Shown one piece after another: positions 26,109-34,559 of a stretch of 64,000 bases of DNA. This DNA is from Phycisphaerales bacterium UBA3190 (lineage in GTDB: Bacteria > Planctomycetota > Phycisphaerae > Phycisphaerales > UBA1924): assembly GCA_002364005.1 (NCBI GenBank), contig DEXG01000005.1, positions 1 to 64,000 of the forward strand, given 5' to 3'. Below the pieces are notes generated by a model, which was not told the DNA's origin, searched no databases, and saw nothing but the letters and a program-made list of their open reading frames with translations. The position numbers and the translations under genes were made by a program. Every line of letters begins with the position of its first letter. The stretch's first letter is position 1.

Positions 26109-28316
26109 ATGAAACCCCCCACTTTCTATCGACTGGCGCACACCATGAAGTCCGATATGCCCGATCCCGAACAAGCCCGATTCATGAATCGCGATATCTC
26201 TTGGCTCGAGTTCAATCGACGCGTGCTCGCACAGGCGTTCGACGACTCCACCCCCCTGTTGGAGCGGGTGAAGTTCATCGCTATATTCGCATCAAACCTC
26301 GATGAGTTCTTCATGAAGCGAATTGGGCTGCTGAAATCTCGCCATCGTCAGCACATCCCGCATTCGCCCAACCGCCCGGACGAGCTGCCCCCCATGCAGA
26401 CGCTCCACGCCTGTTACGAGCTGATCCGCGAGATGGAGACCGAGCTTTCCACGAACATCACCGACCGCCTGATGCCCGATCTGGCGGCTCAGGGGATCGA
26501 AATCATCGATTATGAGCAGCTGGGCAAGAAAAGCCGCAAAGCCGTCGACGAATGGTTCAATACCGCCGTATTCCCGATCCTGACCCCCCTGGCGGTCGAT
26601 CCCGGGCACCGATTCCCATTCATCTCGAACCTCTCGACCAACCTGGGCCTGCTGGTTGAACCCAAGGAGCCGGGCACGATGAGCGATGAGCCCCGCTTTG
26701 CCCGCATCAAGGTCCCGGCGGTCCTGCCCTACTTCATCCGCGTCGACCACCTGCGAACGGGAGACGAAGAGCCAAACGAGCCAACCCTCGATGCGCCCGC
26801 CCGGTTCGTCCCCCTCGACCAGATCATCATTAATAACCTTGACGACCTGTTCCCGGGTATGCGTGTGACCGAGGTGCTGCCGTTCCGGCTCACACGGAGC
26901 GCGGCCGTCGAACTCGACGATGAGGATGTCGAGGACCTGCTCGAGCATGTCGAAGAAGAACTCCGCATGCGCCGCTTCGCCAACTCGGTCCGCATCCAGA
27001 CGCCTCCGAATCCCTCGCCCCGCATCCTCAACTTCCTGCTCAATGAGCTCCGCCTCTCGCAGGAGGACCACTTCGCACGCCCCGGGCCGATCGCCTGTGT
27101 CGACCTGTTCGAGATCGCCAACATCGACCGCCCCGACCTGCAGACCCCGCCATGGAAACCAGTGCGCCCGCCGGCCCTTGCCGATCCCGAGGCGGACATC
27201 TTCGCCAAAATCCGAGAACGCGATATCCTCGTGCACCATCCCTACGAGTCCTTCTCCGACTCGGTCGAGCGGTTCATCTCGTCCGCCGCCTCCGACCCGG
27301 ATGTGCTGGCCATCAAGCTCACGCTCTACCGCACCAGCCAGGACTCGCCATTCGTCGACTCGCTGGTCCGCGCTGCCGAGGACGGCAAGCAGGTCGCATG
27401 CCTGGTCGAACTGCGTGCCCGCTTCGACGAAGAGAAGAATGTGACCTTTGCCCGCCAGCTGGAAGCCGCGGGCGTGCACGTGGCCTACGGCGTGCTCGGG
27501 CTCAAGACCCACAGCAAGTGCTCGCTCGTCGTCCGACGCGAGAAGATCGACGGCAACTGGGGCCTCCGCAGCTACGCGCACCTGGGCACGGGCAACTACC
27601 ACCCCAAGACCGCCCAGCTCTACACCGACCTGGGGCTGCTCACCGCTGACGAGGCCATCACGGGCGATGTCGTGCGCCTCTTTAATATGATCACCGGGCT
27701 CAGCAGCGGGCAGCACTACGACCGCCTCGTCGTGGCGCCCGACCACATGCGCAACCGGTTCATCGAACTGATCAACACCGAGATCGCCAACGCCAAGAAG
27801 GGCCGGCCGGCACATATCTTCGCGAAAATGAACTCGATGGAAGATCGCATGATCACCGAGAAGCTCTACGAGGCATCGCAGGCGGGTGTGCAGATCGACC
27901 TGATCGTGCGTGGCTTCTGCTGCCTGCGACCCGGGATACCCGGCGTGAGCGAGAATATCAGGGTGCGTTCGATCATCGGGCGATTCCTCGAGCACTCCCG
28001 GGTGTACGCCTTCGCCGACGGCCAGGAGGACCCAAGTGCCTTCCGCTACTACATCAGCAGTGCCGACTGGATGTACCGAAACCTCTCCAACCGAGTCGAA
28101 GCCGCCTGCCCCATCGAAGACCCCGACGCCAAAAGACGCATCTGGGAACTGCTGGACACGGTCCTCCGGGATCAGCGTAAATCATGGATCATGCAGCCCA
28201 ACGGTCGCTACCTCCGCCTCACGCCCCCCAGCGACGCGCCCGAGGATTCGCCCGAGCGTATGGGCACCTTCGCCACGCTCATGCGCCGAGCAAGCGGCAA
28301 TCGTCCCAGCATCTGA
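26109..28316 (+). CDS. ppk1: Polyphosphate kinase 1
   Basis: A 735-residue protein, normal for PPK1, which reversibly transfers the terminal phosphate of ATP to polyphosphate. Visible features: N-terminal FMNRDISWLEFNRRVL and FASNLDEFFMKR; VHHPYESFSDSVERFI; ALYRTSQDSPF-type core (LTLYRTSQDSPFVDSL); LKTHSKCSLVVRRE with the autophosphorylated His region; and RSYAHLGTGNYHPKTA. The ATG at 26145 is an equally plausible start, because family conservation begins at about FMNRDISW. The gene is followed within 40 bases by the ketosynthase-like gene. Confidence 0.97.
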   Translation: MKPPTFYRLAHTMKSDMPDPEQARFMNRDISWLEFNRRVLAQAFDDSTPLLERVKFIAIFASNLDEFFMKRIGLLKSRHRQHIPHSPNRPDELPPMQTLHACYELIREMETELSTNITDRLMPDLAAQGIEIIDYEQLGKKSRKAVDEWFNTAVFPILTPLAVDPGHRFPFISNLSTNLGLLVEPKEPGTMSDEPRFARIKVPAVLPYFIRVDHLRTGDEEPNEPTLDAPARFVPLDQIIINNLDDLFPGMRVTEVLPFRLTRSAAVELDDEDVEDLLEHVEEELRMRRFANSVRIQTPPNPSPRILNFLLNELRLSQEDHFARPGPIACVDLFEIANIDRPDLQTPPWKPVRPPALADPEADIFAKIRERDILVHHPYESFSDSVERFISSAASDPDVLAIKLTLYRTSQDSPFVDSLVRAAEDGKQVACLVELRARFDEEKNVTFARQLEAAGVHVAYGVLGLKTHSKCSLVVRREKIDGNWGLRSYAHLGTGNYHPKTAQLYTDLGLLTADEAITGDVVRLFNMITGLSSGQHYDRLVVAPDHMRNRFIELINTEIANAKKGRPAHIFAKMNSMEDRMITEKLYEASQAGVQIDLIVRGFCCLRPGIPGVSENIRVRSIIGRFLEHSRVYAFADGQEDPSAFRYYISSADWMYRNLSNRVEAACPIEDPDAKRRIWELLDTVLRDQRKSWIMQPNGRYLRLTPPSDAPEDSPERMGTFATLMRRASGNRPSI

Positions 28317-28352
28317 GCCGACGATACCTTCTTTGAAGCATACTATTGCGCC

Positions 28353-29678
28353 ATGCGCTCTCACTCACTCATCACCGGGCTCGGTCCCGTCTGCGCCCTC
28401 GGGCTCGGCCCCGATGCTTTCTGGCAATCCCTGCTCCAGGGGACCATCGGCATCAAGCCCATCGAATCGCTCGACCCCAGCGGGTTCCATGTCCAGCTCG
28501 CAGGCGAGGTCCGCGACGCGAAAATCAGGGACTTCGTACCCAAGACCTATCGAAAAGCCACCAAGGTCATGGCCCGCGATACCGAGCTGGCGGTCATCGC
28601 CGCCAAGATCGCCGCTGACGACGCGGGGCTCAAAACCCGAGGCAGTGAGGACGACGCCGAGGGCTTTCCCCTCGACCCCGTCCGCACCGGGTGCCAGATC
28701 GGTGCCGGACTGATCGCGGCGGAGACCGAGGAACTCGCACGAGCCGTCGTGAGCGCTCAGGATGAACAGGGCCGCTTCTCGATGGACGGCTGGGGCACCG
28801 AGGGCCAGGGCAAGTCGGGCATGAACAACCTGCCCCCGCTCTGGCTGCTCAAGTACCTGCCCAACATGCTCGCCTGCCATGTCACGATCATCCACGGTCT
28901 CGAGGGCCCCTCGAACACCATCATGGGCGCCGAAGCCAGCGCCCTGCTCTCGATCGGCGAGAGCGCCCGCGTGATCGAGCGCGGCAGCGCCGACATCTGT
29001 TTCACCGGCGGCGCCGAGTCCCGCATCAACCACCTCGGGCTGCTCCGCTGGGAATATGCCGCACGCCTGACACCCGTCACCCAAGACGAAGACCCCGCGA
29101 GCGTCTGCAAGCCCTACCAGCCCGATTCACGCGGCGGTCTCATCGGCGAGTCGGGCGGCATGCTCGTCATCGAGTCTGAAGAACATGCCAAGGCCCGCGA
29201 CGCCAGCGCCTATGCCCGCATCATCGGGTTCGGGGCCGCCCAAACGCCGCGCCCGTACATCCCCGCGACCGAATCCATGCGTGCCCATGACGAGACCGAT
29301 CGCGGGCTCAGCGCCAGCATCAGCCACGCGATGCGTGACGCGGGGATCGAGCCGGACGACATCGACGCCGTCTTGACCTTGGGAATCGGCGAACCGACCC
29401 TCGACCAGATGGAACTCGGGGCCATCACGGAGGCCCTGGATGAACGATCGAGTACCGTCCCGATCGTCTCGCTGGCGCACCTCACCGGCAACACCATGGC
29501 CGGGCACGCGGGGTTGCTGACCGCCGCGGGCGCTCTTTGCCTTCACAACCAACAGATCCCGCAGGCGATGATCACACGAAACCCAGATGCTCCCGCGAGC
29601 AACCTGCGACGCGTGCTGGTCTGCTCGCCATCGCTGGGCGGGCAGGCGGGCGCACTGGTCCTTGAGCGGATGAGTTGA
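28353..29678 (+). CDS. Beta-ketoacyl synthase homologue without catalytic residues (KS-beta/chain-length-factor-like)
   Basis: This 441-residue protein has the full thiolase-fold ketosynthase layout but has lost the catalytic triad. The nucleophile segment reads SNTIMGAEASALLSIGES, so Glu194 stands where FabF has Cys163. The first His motif (HGTST) is VLTLGIGEPT, and the KSMTGH lysine is lost (HLTGNTMAGH), although the final His remains. This is the pattern of the KS-beta or chain-length-factor subunit that pairs with an active KS-alpha in type II polyketide systems. The intact partner is at 30306. No acyl carrier protein gene is visible between them. Confidence 0.85.
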   Translation: MRSHSLITGLGPVCALGLGPDAFWQSLLQGTIGIKPIESLDPSGFHVQLAGEVRDAKIRDFVPKTYRKATKVMARDTELAVIAAKIAADDAGLKTRGSEDDAEGFPLDPVRTGCQIGAGLIAAETEELARAVVSAQDEQGRFSMDGWGTEGQGKSGMNNLPPLWLLKYLPNMLACHVTIIHGLEGPSNTIMGAEASALLSIGESARVIERGSADICFTGGAESRINHLGLLRWEYAARLTPVTQDEDPASVCKPYQPDSRGGLIGESGGMLVIESEEHAKARDASAYARIIGFGAAQTPRPYIPATESMRAHDETDRGLSASISHAMRDAGIEPDDIDAVLTLGIGEPTLDQMELGAITEALDERSSTVPIVSLAHLTGNTMAGHAGLLTAAGALCLHNQQIPQAMITRNPDAPASNLRRVLVCSPSLGGQAGALVLERMS

Positions 29679-29792
29679 TCCACTTCTCCACTTTCTCTGG
29701 GAACTCAGCGAACCCATTCGATCTGCACCTGTATACTTTACCTTTACATCATTCATTGCAACACATACAAATACCGTTCAGGAGTCATCTTT

Positions 29793-30299
29793 ATGCATGA
29801 GAACAACCACAGCCCGCGAGGGCGGCGATCGGTGCCCTTGTCTGACCTCGACCCAGCACTGACTGAAATCAGCAGGCGCGTCATCGGCTGCGCCATCGAA
29901 ACCCACAAAGAACTCGGCCCGGGCTACCCAATCGACATCTACCGCAAAGCCCTGATGCACGAGCTGAAGCACGAAGAAATATCCCACGAGACCGACAAGC
30001 CATTCAAAGTCGAGTTCGATGGGGAAGAAATCGGAACCGTTACGGCCGACATGTATGTCGGCGACCGCTTCCTGCTCAAGCTCCTCGCTGACAGCAACGA
30101 AGTGGACGGCGGAGCACGAAGCGAGCTACGCGCCACCCTGCGTGCTGCAGATCTCGAACTCGGGCTGATCATCAACTTCGGTCAACGCCGCCTCAAAGAC
30201 GGGCTCGTTCGTGTACTCAACCCCGATGCCCTGCGCGACGATGACGAGTACGAAGAAGAAGACGAGCACGAATACGCCGCCCAGGCAGGCGAGGAGTAA
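29793..30299 (+). CDS. GxxExxY-type protein
   Basis: A 168-residue protein. Residues of about 25-150 match the GxxExxY family (RRVIGCAIETHKELGPGYPI, then YRKALMHELKHEEI, and LELGLIINFGQRRLKDGLVR before VLNP). The name-giving motif is GYPIDIY, so Glu is replaced by Ile. The family is widespread in environmental bacteria and of unknown biochemical role; a nuclease-like fold has been proposed. A highly acidic tail (DDDEYEEEDEHEY) is added. It sits between the two ketosynthase-like genes, with five bases before the next start. Confidence 0.85.
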   Translation: MHENNHSPRGRRSVPLSDLDPALTEISRRVIGCAIETHKELGPGYPIDIYRKALMHELKHEEISHETDKPFKVEFDGEEIGTVTADMYVGDRFLLKLLADSNEVDGGARSELRATLRAADLELGLIINFGQRRLKDGLVRVLNPDALRDDDEYEEEDEHEYAAQAGEE

Positions 30300-30305
30300 G
30301 CATCC

Positions 30306-31667
30306 ATGCCCACGGGCGACCACACCCCACACGCTTCGACGCCGCATCGCGTCGTGATCACCGGCATGGGCTGGGTTACCCCGCTTGGCCACGAGATCGA
30401 CTCCACCTGGCAGCGCCTGCTCAACGCAGAGAGCGCCGTCGGGCCAATCACCCGCTTCGACGCCTCCACCTGCTCGACCAACTTCGCCGCCGAGGTCAAA
30501 GACTTCGACCTCCAGACGCACCTCGGTGACCGGGCCTCGGCTCACGCCGACGCGGGCATCGCGACCCAGTTCGCGCTCAGCGCCACCAAGAACGCCTGGC
30601 GCATGGCGGGCATGGACACCTCCCCACCCGACCTGACCCGCACGGGCATCTATCTGGGCGCGGGCGAGGGCGTGCTGGATTACGAGCCGTATATGGCCGC
30701 CAACATCAGCGGCTACGACCCCGAAGCCCGCAAGCTCGACGACGCGGCATGGGCCGCCACGGCCTACAAGGGCATGCGCCCCGCCCCCGAGGTCGAGCAG
30801 GAACCCCAGCTCACCTCGACCCACATCGCCTACGAGCTGGGCACGATGGGCCCGACCCTGAACTGCATGACCGCCTGCGCCGCCTCGACCCAGGCGATCG
30901 GCGAGGCCTTCGAGATCATTCGGCGTGGCGATGCCGACGCCATGATCGCCGGCGGCTCGCACTCCATGATCCACCCGCTGGGCATGACCGGCTTCATGCG
31001 CCTCACCGCCATGAGCACCCGGCGCGACGACCCGCAGACCGCATCACGCCCCTTCGACAAGTCCCGCGAGGGCTTCGTCATGGGCGAGGGCGCGGGCATC
31101 GTCATCCTCGAATCACTCGACTCGGCCAAGGCCCGCGGCGCCAACATCCTCTGCGAAGTCGTGGGCTTTGGATCCACCGCCGACGCGTACCGCATCACCG
31201 ATATCCATCCCGACGGCAAGGGCGGTGCCGGCGCCATGACCGGCGCCCTCAAGCAGGCGGGCATCGACCCCAACGCGACCGACGAGTCGGGCCGACCGCT
31301 CGTGCACTACATCTCAGCCCACGGCACCGGCACCCAGGAAAACGACAAGACCGAGTCCGCAGGGGTGCGCAGCGTCTTTGGCGACAACGCACCGAGTGTC
31401 CCTTTCTCATCGATCAAATCGATGATGGGACACCTCATCCAGGCCGCGGGTGCTGTCGAGCTGATCACCTGCATCCAGGCGATCCAGACCGGGATCATCC
31501 CGCCCACCGGCAACCTGCACGAGGTCGACCCCGTCTGCGGGCTCGATCATGTGCCCCTCACGCCACGCGACGAGAACCCCCGCGGGGGCGTTGATGTCTG
31601 CCTGTCAAACTCCTTTGGGTTTGGCGGACAGAACGACACCATCTGCGTGCGCAAGTACCGCCAGTGA
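30306..31667 (+). CDS. Beta-ketoacyl-ACP synthase, active KS-alpha type
   Basis: A 453-residue KAS II-type condensing enzyme. The triad is intact: C191 in MTACAASTQAIG, H338 in SAHGTGTQ, K370 and H375 in IKSMMGHLIQAAGA. The glycine-rich end NSFGFGGQND is also typical. It catalyses decarboxylative condensation of malonyl-ACP with an acyl chain. With the inactive homologue at 28353 it would form a KS-alpha/KS-beta heterodimer. An ordinary FabF role is possible, but no fab genes or ACP lie nearby. Confidence 0.92.
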   Translation: MPTGDHTPHASTPHRVVITGMGWVTPLGHEIDSTWQRLLNAESAVGPITRFDASTCSTNFAAEVKDFDLQTHLGDRASAHADAGIATQFALSATKNAWRMAGMDTSPPDLTRTGIYLGAGEGVLDYEPYMAANISGYDPEARKLDDAAWAATAYKGMRPAPEVEQEPQLTSTHIAYELGTMGPTLNCMTACAASTQAIGEAFEIIRRGDADAMIAGGSHSMIHPLGMTGFMRLTAMSTRRDDPQTASRPFDKSREGFVMGEGAGIVILESLDSAKARGANILCEVVGFGSTADAYRITDIHPDGKGGAGAMTGALKQAGIDPNATDESGRPLVHYISAHGTGTQENDKTESAGVRSVFGDNAPSVPFSSIKSMMGHLIQAAGAVELITCIQAIQTGIIPPTGNLHEVDPVCGLDHVPLTPRDENPRGGVDVCLSNSFGFGGQNDTICVRKYRQ

Positions 31668-31684
31668 TTCCCTCCTCGCTTATC

Positions 31685-31831
31685 CCTCCCCGCGCCCCGC
31701 GGGGAGGTGGCACGCCGCCCCCGGCGTGACTGAGGGGTGTCTTAAAAAGCTTCCGATGAACCACGATGCTCGCGCGGTCCAAGACCCCTCCGCCTCGCAA
31801 GCTCGGCACCTCCCCGCGGGGCGCGGGGAGG
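31685..31831. repeat. Repeat family C, inverted pair
   Basis: Arms 31685-31709 and 31807-31831 are perfect inverted copies (25 bases; CCTCCCCGCGCCCCGCGGGG core). Inner segments near 31732-31743 and 31781-31790 are also roughly inverted. The 147-base unit fills the gap between the convergent KS-alpha and asnB genes and may serve as a bidirectional terminator. Confidence 0.88.
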
Positions 31832-31846
31832 GACAAAAGATTGCAC

Positions 31847-33535
31847 TCACCCGGCGGCGGGTCGCTTCGATTCTGTCTCCTGCTGGTGCACATCCTTCAT
31901 CGTGCGCCCGGAGATATCCCCCGCCATTGAACCCCACGCAGGGTCCCAAGCGAAGGCCTCGGGCGTGCAGCACGCGACGCTGCGACCATCGCCGATGGTT
32001 CCCAACGCGCTGCGACCGCTGGCGCAGCCCTCAACGAAGCGCTGCTCGAACAGCTCACGCATCCAGTACATCTCCTTGTTCGTCGGGGTCAGCTCAGGGA
32101 ATCGTTCCCCTGCCATGGCCATCTGTTCATCGCTCACATGCACCGCGGCCCGATCCTGGAGCGCATCGACCCAGCCGTACCCGACGCCGTCGCTGAACTG
32201 CTCCTTCTGTCGATGCAGGATCGAATCCGGGAGCCAGTCGCCATCCCGGAACGCCTCGCGCAGCAACGCCTTCTCAACCCCGGACCACATCCCCTCTCGC
32301 GGGATCATGCGATCGCGTGGATCAATGTTCATCGCGTGGTCGATCAATGCGCGGTCGAGCAGCGGGAATCGCAACTCGAGCCCCGAGGCCATGGGTGCCT
32401 TGTTGGCCCGCATTACATCGTACTGGTGCAGGCGTGTAACCTTTCGCACCGTTTCATCGTGGAAGGCCTCGGGGCTTGGGGCTTTGTGGAAGTAGAGGTA
32501 GCCGCCGAAGACTTCGTCGGCCCCCTCGCCGCTGAGCACCATCTTGAAGCCCGAATCGCGCACGCACTGACCGAGCAGGTAGGTGGGCACCCCGGTTCGG
32601 ATCTGCTGATCGCTCTCCAGGTGCTCGACGACCTTGGGCAGGGCGGCCATCGCTTCCTCGATGGTGAACCGGTACTCGTGGTGGATCGATCCGATGTGGT
32701 GGGCCACCTCGCGTGCCTTAAGCAAGTCGGGCGAGTCATCCAGCCCTATAGAAAAGGTATGGATGGCCTTGCCCGTGCGCTGACGGTGCAGACGCGACGC
32801 GATCGAGGCCACCAGCGATGAGTCGAGCCCGCCCGAGAGCAGCACGCCCCAGGGCGCATCGCTGCGGATGCGCTTGGCAACCGCCTCTGTCAACAGGGTG
32901 CGGATCTGCCCCGGGCTTCCCTTCAAACCCGAGGCCGATCGCACCCAGTTCGGGTCGTACCACCGCACGCACCGAACCCCCTTCTGGTCGCGCACCCATG
33001 CGGTGCCGGGCTCAACAAGCTCGACACGATCGCAGTCGTGCACTAATGCCTTCATTTCCGATGCGAACCAGACCGTCCCGTTCTCGTGCCAACCGATGTA
33101 CATGGGGCAGATGCCCATGTGGTCACGCCCGGCGATCCAGTGCCCGCTGTGGGCATCGACATGGACGATCGCGAACTGCCCATCGAGCCGGGCCAGGCCC
33201 TCGACGCCGAACCGCTCCAACACCGGACCGATCGCCTTGCTATCGGAGGCACACACCGGGGTGATGCCCAGCTGGTCGATCAGTTCGTCGCTGTTGTAGA
33301 TCTCCGAGTTGCTCACCCATACAGCGCACCCATCGTCGATCGGCTGGAGCCCGTCCTGCGGGGCCATGATCGACAAACGCCGATGCCCCAGCCAGGCCCC
33401 CTTGCCCCGCCAGATGCCACGCTGGTCCGGGCCGCGGTGCGCCAGCAGATCGAGCAGCTCGCTGCCGCGTGTCGCCAAATGGAGCGACTGCCCCGCTGAT
33501 TGTTCTGTCTCAAGGATGCTCAAGAATCCGCACAT
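31847..33535 (-). CDS. asnB: Asparagine synthetase B (glutamine-hydrolysing)
   Basis: A 562-residue AsnB of the E. coli type. The N-terminal class II glutaminase domain starts with the nucleophile Cys2 (MCGFLSILE) and includes LAHRGPDQRG, GHRRLSIM and SNSEIYN (Gly of the usual NGEIYN is Ser). The ATP-pyrophosphatase domain has LLSGGLDSSLVASI and SGEGADEVFGGYLYFHKAP. It makes asparagine from aspartate, ATP and glutamine. ATG at 33535 has a GGAG site about 8 bases upstream. Its 5' leader carries an Asn-codon-rich peptide and an attenuator-like terminator (33611-33755), so expression is probably controlled by asparaginyl-tRNA supply. Confidence 0.96.
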   Translation of the reverse strand: MCGFLSILETEQSAGQSLHLATRGSELLDLLAHRGPDQRGIWRGKGAWLGHRRLSIMAPQDGLQPIDDGCAVWVSNSEIYNSDELIDQLGITPVCASDSKAIGPVLERFGVEGLARLDGQFAIVHVDAHSGHWIAGRDHMGICPMYIGWHENGTVWFASEMKALVHDCDRVELVEPGTAWVRDQKGVRCVRWYDPNWVRSASGLKGSPGQIRTLLTEAVAKRIRSDAPWGVLLSGGLDSSLVASIASRLHRQRTGKAIHTFSIGLDDSPDLLKAREVAHHIGSIHHEYRFTIEEAMAALPKVVEHLESDQQIRTGVPTYLLGQCVRDSGFKMVLSGEGADEVFGGYLYFHKAPSPEAFHDETVRKVTRLHQYDVMRANKAPMASGLELRFPLLDRALIDHAMNIDPRDRMIPREGMWSGVEKALLREAFRDGDWLPDSILHRQKEQFSDGVGYGWVDALQDRAAVHVSDEQMAMAGERFPELTPTNKEMYWMRELFEQRFVEGCASGRSALGTIGDGRSVACCTPEAFAWDPAWGSMAGDISGRTMKDVHQQETESKRPAAG

Positions 33536-33593
33536 GTCTCACTCCGCTTCTCGGTTCTGCATTCGTCTTGAGCCCGCAATCATCGGGGTCTTT

Positions 33594-33613
33594 ATCTCGA
33601 ACGCCGAGATAAA
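33594..33613. promoter_or_regulatory. Hairpin between the asnB attenuator and the asnB start
   Basis: TTATCTCG-AACGC-CGAGATAA forms an 8-bp stem immediately after the attenuator U-run on the asnB strand. It could stabilise read-through transcripts or act as a further pause. No role is proven by sequence alone. Confidence 0.5.
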
Positions 33614-33638
33614 AAAAGCCCCGTCGATCGACGGGGCT
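33611..33638 (-). terminator. Attenuator terminator in the asnB leader
   Basis: The 22-base stretch 33617-33638 is a perfect palindrome (AGCCCCGTCGA and its complement) followed on the minus strand by seven T. It lies about 75 bases before asnB on the asnB strand. No other minus-strand gene ends nearby, so it is best read as an intrinsic terminator inside the asnB 5' leader. Confidence 0.9.
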
Positions 33639-33705
33639 CGTGGTTCATTCGTTGTTGCACTCAGACACTCAACGCGTACCAGACACCCCGCCAATGCGAT
33701 TGGCG
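33627..33705 (-). promoter_or_regulatory. Alternative RNA structures of the asnB attenuator
   Basis: Three pairings compete. Pause hairpin 1:2 is CGCCAAT (33699-33705) with ATTGGCG (33689-33695), loop CGC. Antiterminator 2:3 is ATTGGCGGGGT (33685-33695) with GCCCCGTCGAT (33627-33637), 11 consecutive pairs counting G-U wobbles. Terminator 3:4 is 33617-33638. Strand 1 overlaps the last Asn codons of the leader peptide. A ribosome stalled for lack of Asn-tRNA would cover strand 1, free strand 2 to pair with 3, and prevent termination. This is the classical logic of trp and his attenuation. Confidence 0.8.
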
Positions 33706-33755
33706 TTATTGATGGTGTTGGTATTGACGCAATAGCGTGTCATGGGCTGCATCAT
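33669..33755 (-). CDS. Asn-rich leader peptide of asnB
   Basis: A 28-codon frame from ATG at 33755 (or 24 codons from the in-frame ATG at 33743) encodes MTRYCVNTNTINNANRIGGV after the second start. Five Asn codons (AAT, AAC, AAT, AAC, AAT) fall within nine codons, far above the background of this GC-rich genome. A GAAGAAAAG stretch precedes the upstream ATG as a weak ribosome-binding site. The stop is 31 bases before the attenuator stem, and asnB follows. The peptide itself probably has no function beyond sensing charged tRNA-Asn by translation speed. Confidence 0.78.
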   Translation of the reverse strand: MMQPMTRYCVNTNTINNANRIGGVSGTR

Positions 33756-33896
33756 ACTTTTCTTCGGCTGCCACACAACCCCTGTTCCCCAACTCGGCGC
33801 TCAATTTCACACCAGCCGAACATCCCACTACTTATCGGCCCTGCCCACTCAGCCCATATTTCGCCTGATTTGGCCCATCTGGTCGATACAAGCCCC

Positions 33897-34550
33897 ATGT
33901 CCAAGCTCACCATGATTCAGGGCAGCATCACCGGGCTCGCCGTCGTCGGCGCGGTCGTGGTTGTCGGCATGGTGGGCCTTCGATTCGCCCGAGCCGACGC
34001 CGCCAACAGCGTGTACCAGTCTCGCCTGCGTGCGTTGAGCACCGATTACGAATCACTACGATCTCAATACAACACCGCCGTGCGCCAGACCGCCGTGACC
34101 GAGCTGGTCGTGAAGGATCGCAGTGTCACGGTGCAGGTACGCACGATCGAGGGTGCCGTCGAGACGATCGAAACGAGCGCCGACGCGGACAAAGAGGTCT
34201 ATGTCGACTTTGCCCTGATCGAGGGTCGCCTGTGGATCCGGCGTGTGTTCGATGCCGACACCCCGCCCTCACAAGCGACGATCATCAACCCCAAGCTCGC
34301 GATCGTGAACTGGGATGCCCAGAATGCGCTTGTCGGGCAAGCCGTCTATCGCCAGCTCGGCGAGGGCCGCTGGGTGGTCAACGCATCTGGCGATGGCGCG
34401 TTGGCACTGACCAAGGTCCCCGAAGACCAGATCGTGAATCTCTCCCCGCCACCCGAGATCGGGGCGTATGACGAGATTCAATCGCAGGTCGATGACGAAG
34501 TCGAGAAGGTCAGCTGGCGCGATATTTTCGCGGCCGTCATGGGCAACTGA
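33897..34550 (+). CDS. Membrane-anchored hypothetical protein
   Basis: A 217-residue protein with one N-terminal membrane segment (ITGLAVVGAVVVVGMVGLRF), then a helical stretch (SRLRALSTDYESLRSQYNTA) and a beta-rich domain (AVTELVVKDRSVTVQVRTIE; VYVDFALIEGRLWIRRVFDA). The bulk is predicted extracytoplasmic. I do not recognise the family. The start at 33897 is chosen because the frame upstream overlaps the asnB leader and is not protein-like. Confidence 0.75.
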   Translation: MSKLTMIQGSITGLAVVGAVVVVGMVGLRFARADAANSVYQSRLRALSTDYESLRSQYNTAVRQTAVTELVVKDRSVTVQVRTIEGAVETIETSADADKEVYVDFALIEGRLWIRRVFDADTPPSQATIINPKLAIVNWDAQNALVGQAVYRQLGEGRWVVNASGDGALALTKVPEDQIVNLSPPPEIGAYDEIQSQVDDEVEKVSWRDIFAAVMGN

Positions 34551-34559
34551 ACTACCTCT

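Noticed and set aside
26292..27995. 567-codon open frame antisense to ppk1
   Set aside because: Same reason: ppk1 on the plus strand has clear family motifs; the antisense product is acidic low-complexity.
33599..33638. Attenuator palindrome as the terminator of a plus-strand gene
   Set aside because: The T tract is on the minus strand and no plus-strand gene ends here; asnB lies on the minus strand immediately downstream.
33309..33896. N-terminal extension of the 33897 gene through the asnB leader on the plus strand
   Set aside because: The upstream codons are not protein-like, and the membrane segment that normally starts such proteins begins right after the ATG at 33897. The region is explained by the asnB leader on the other strand.
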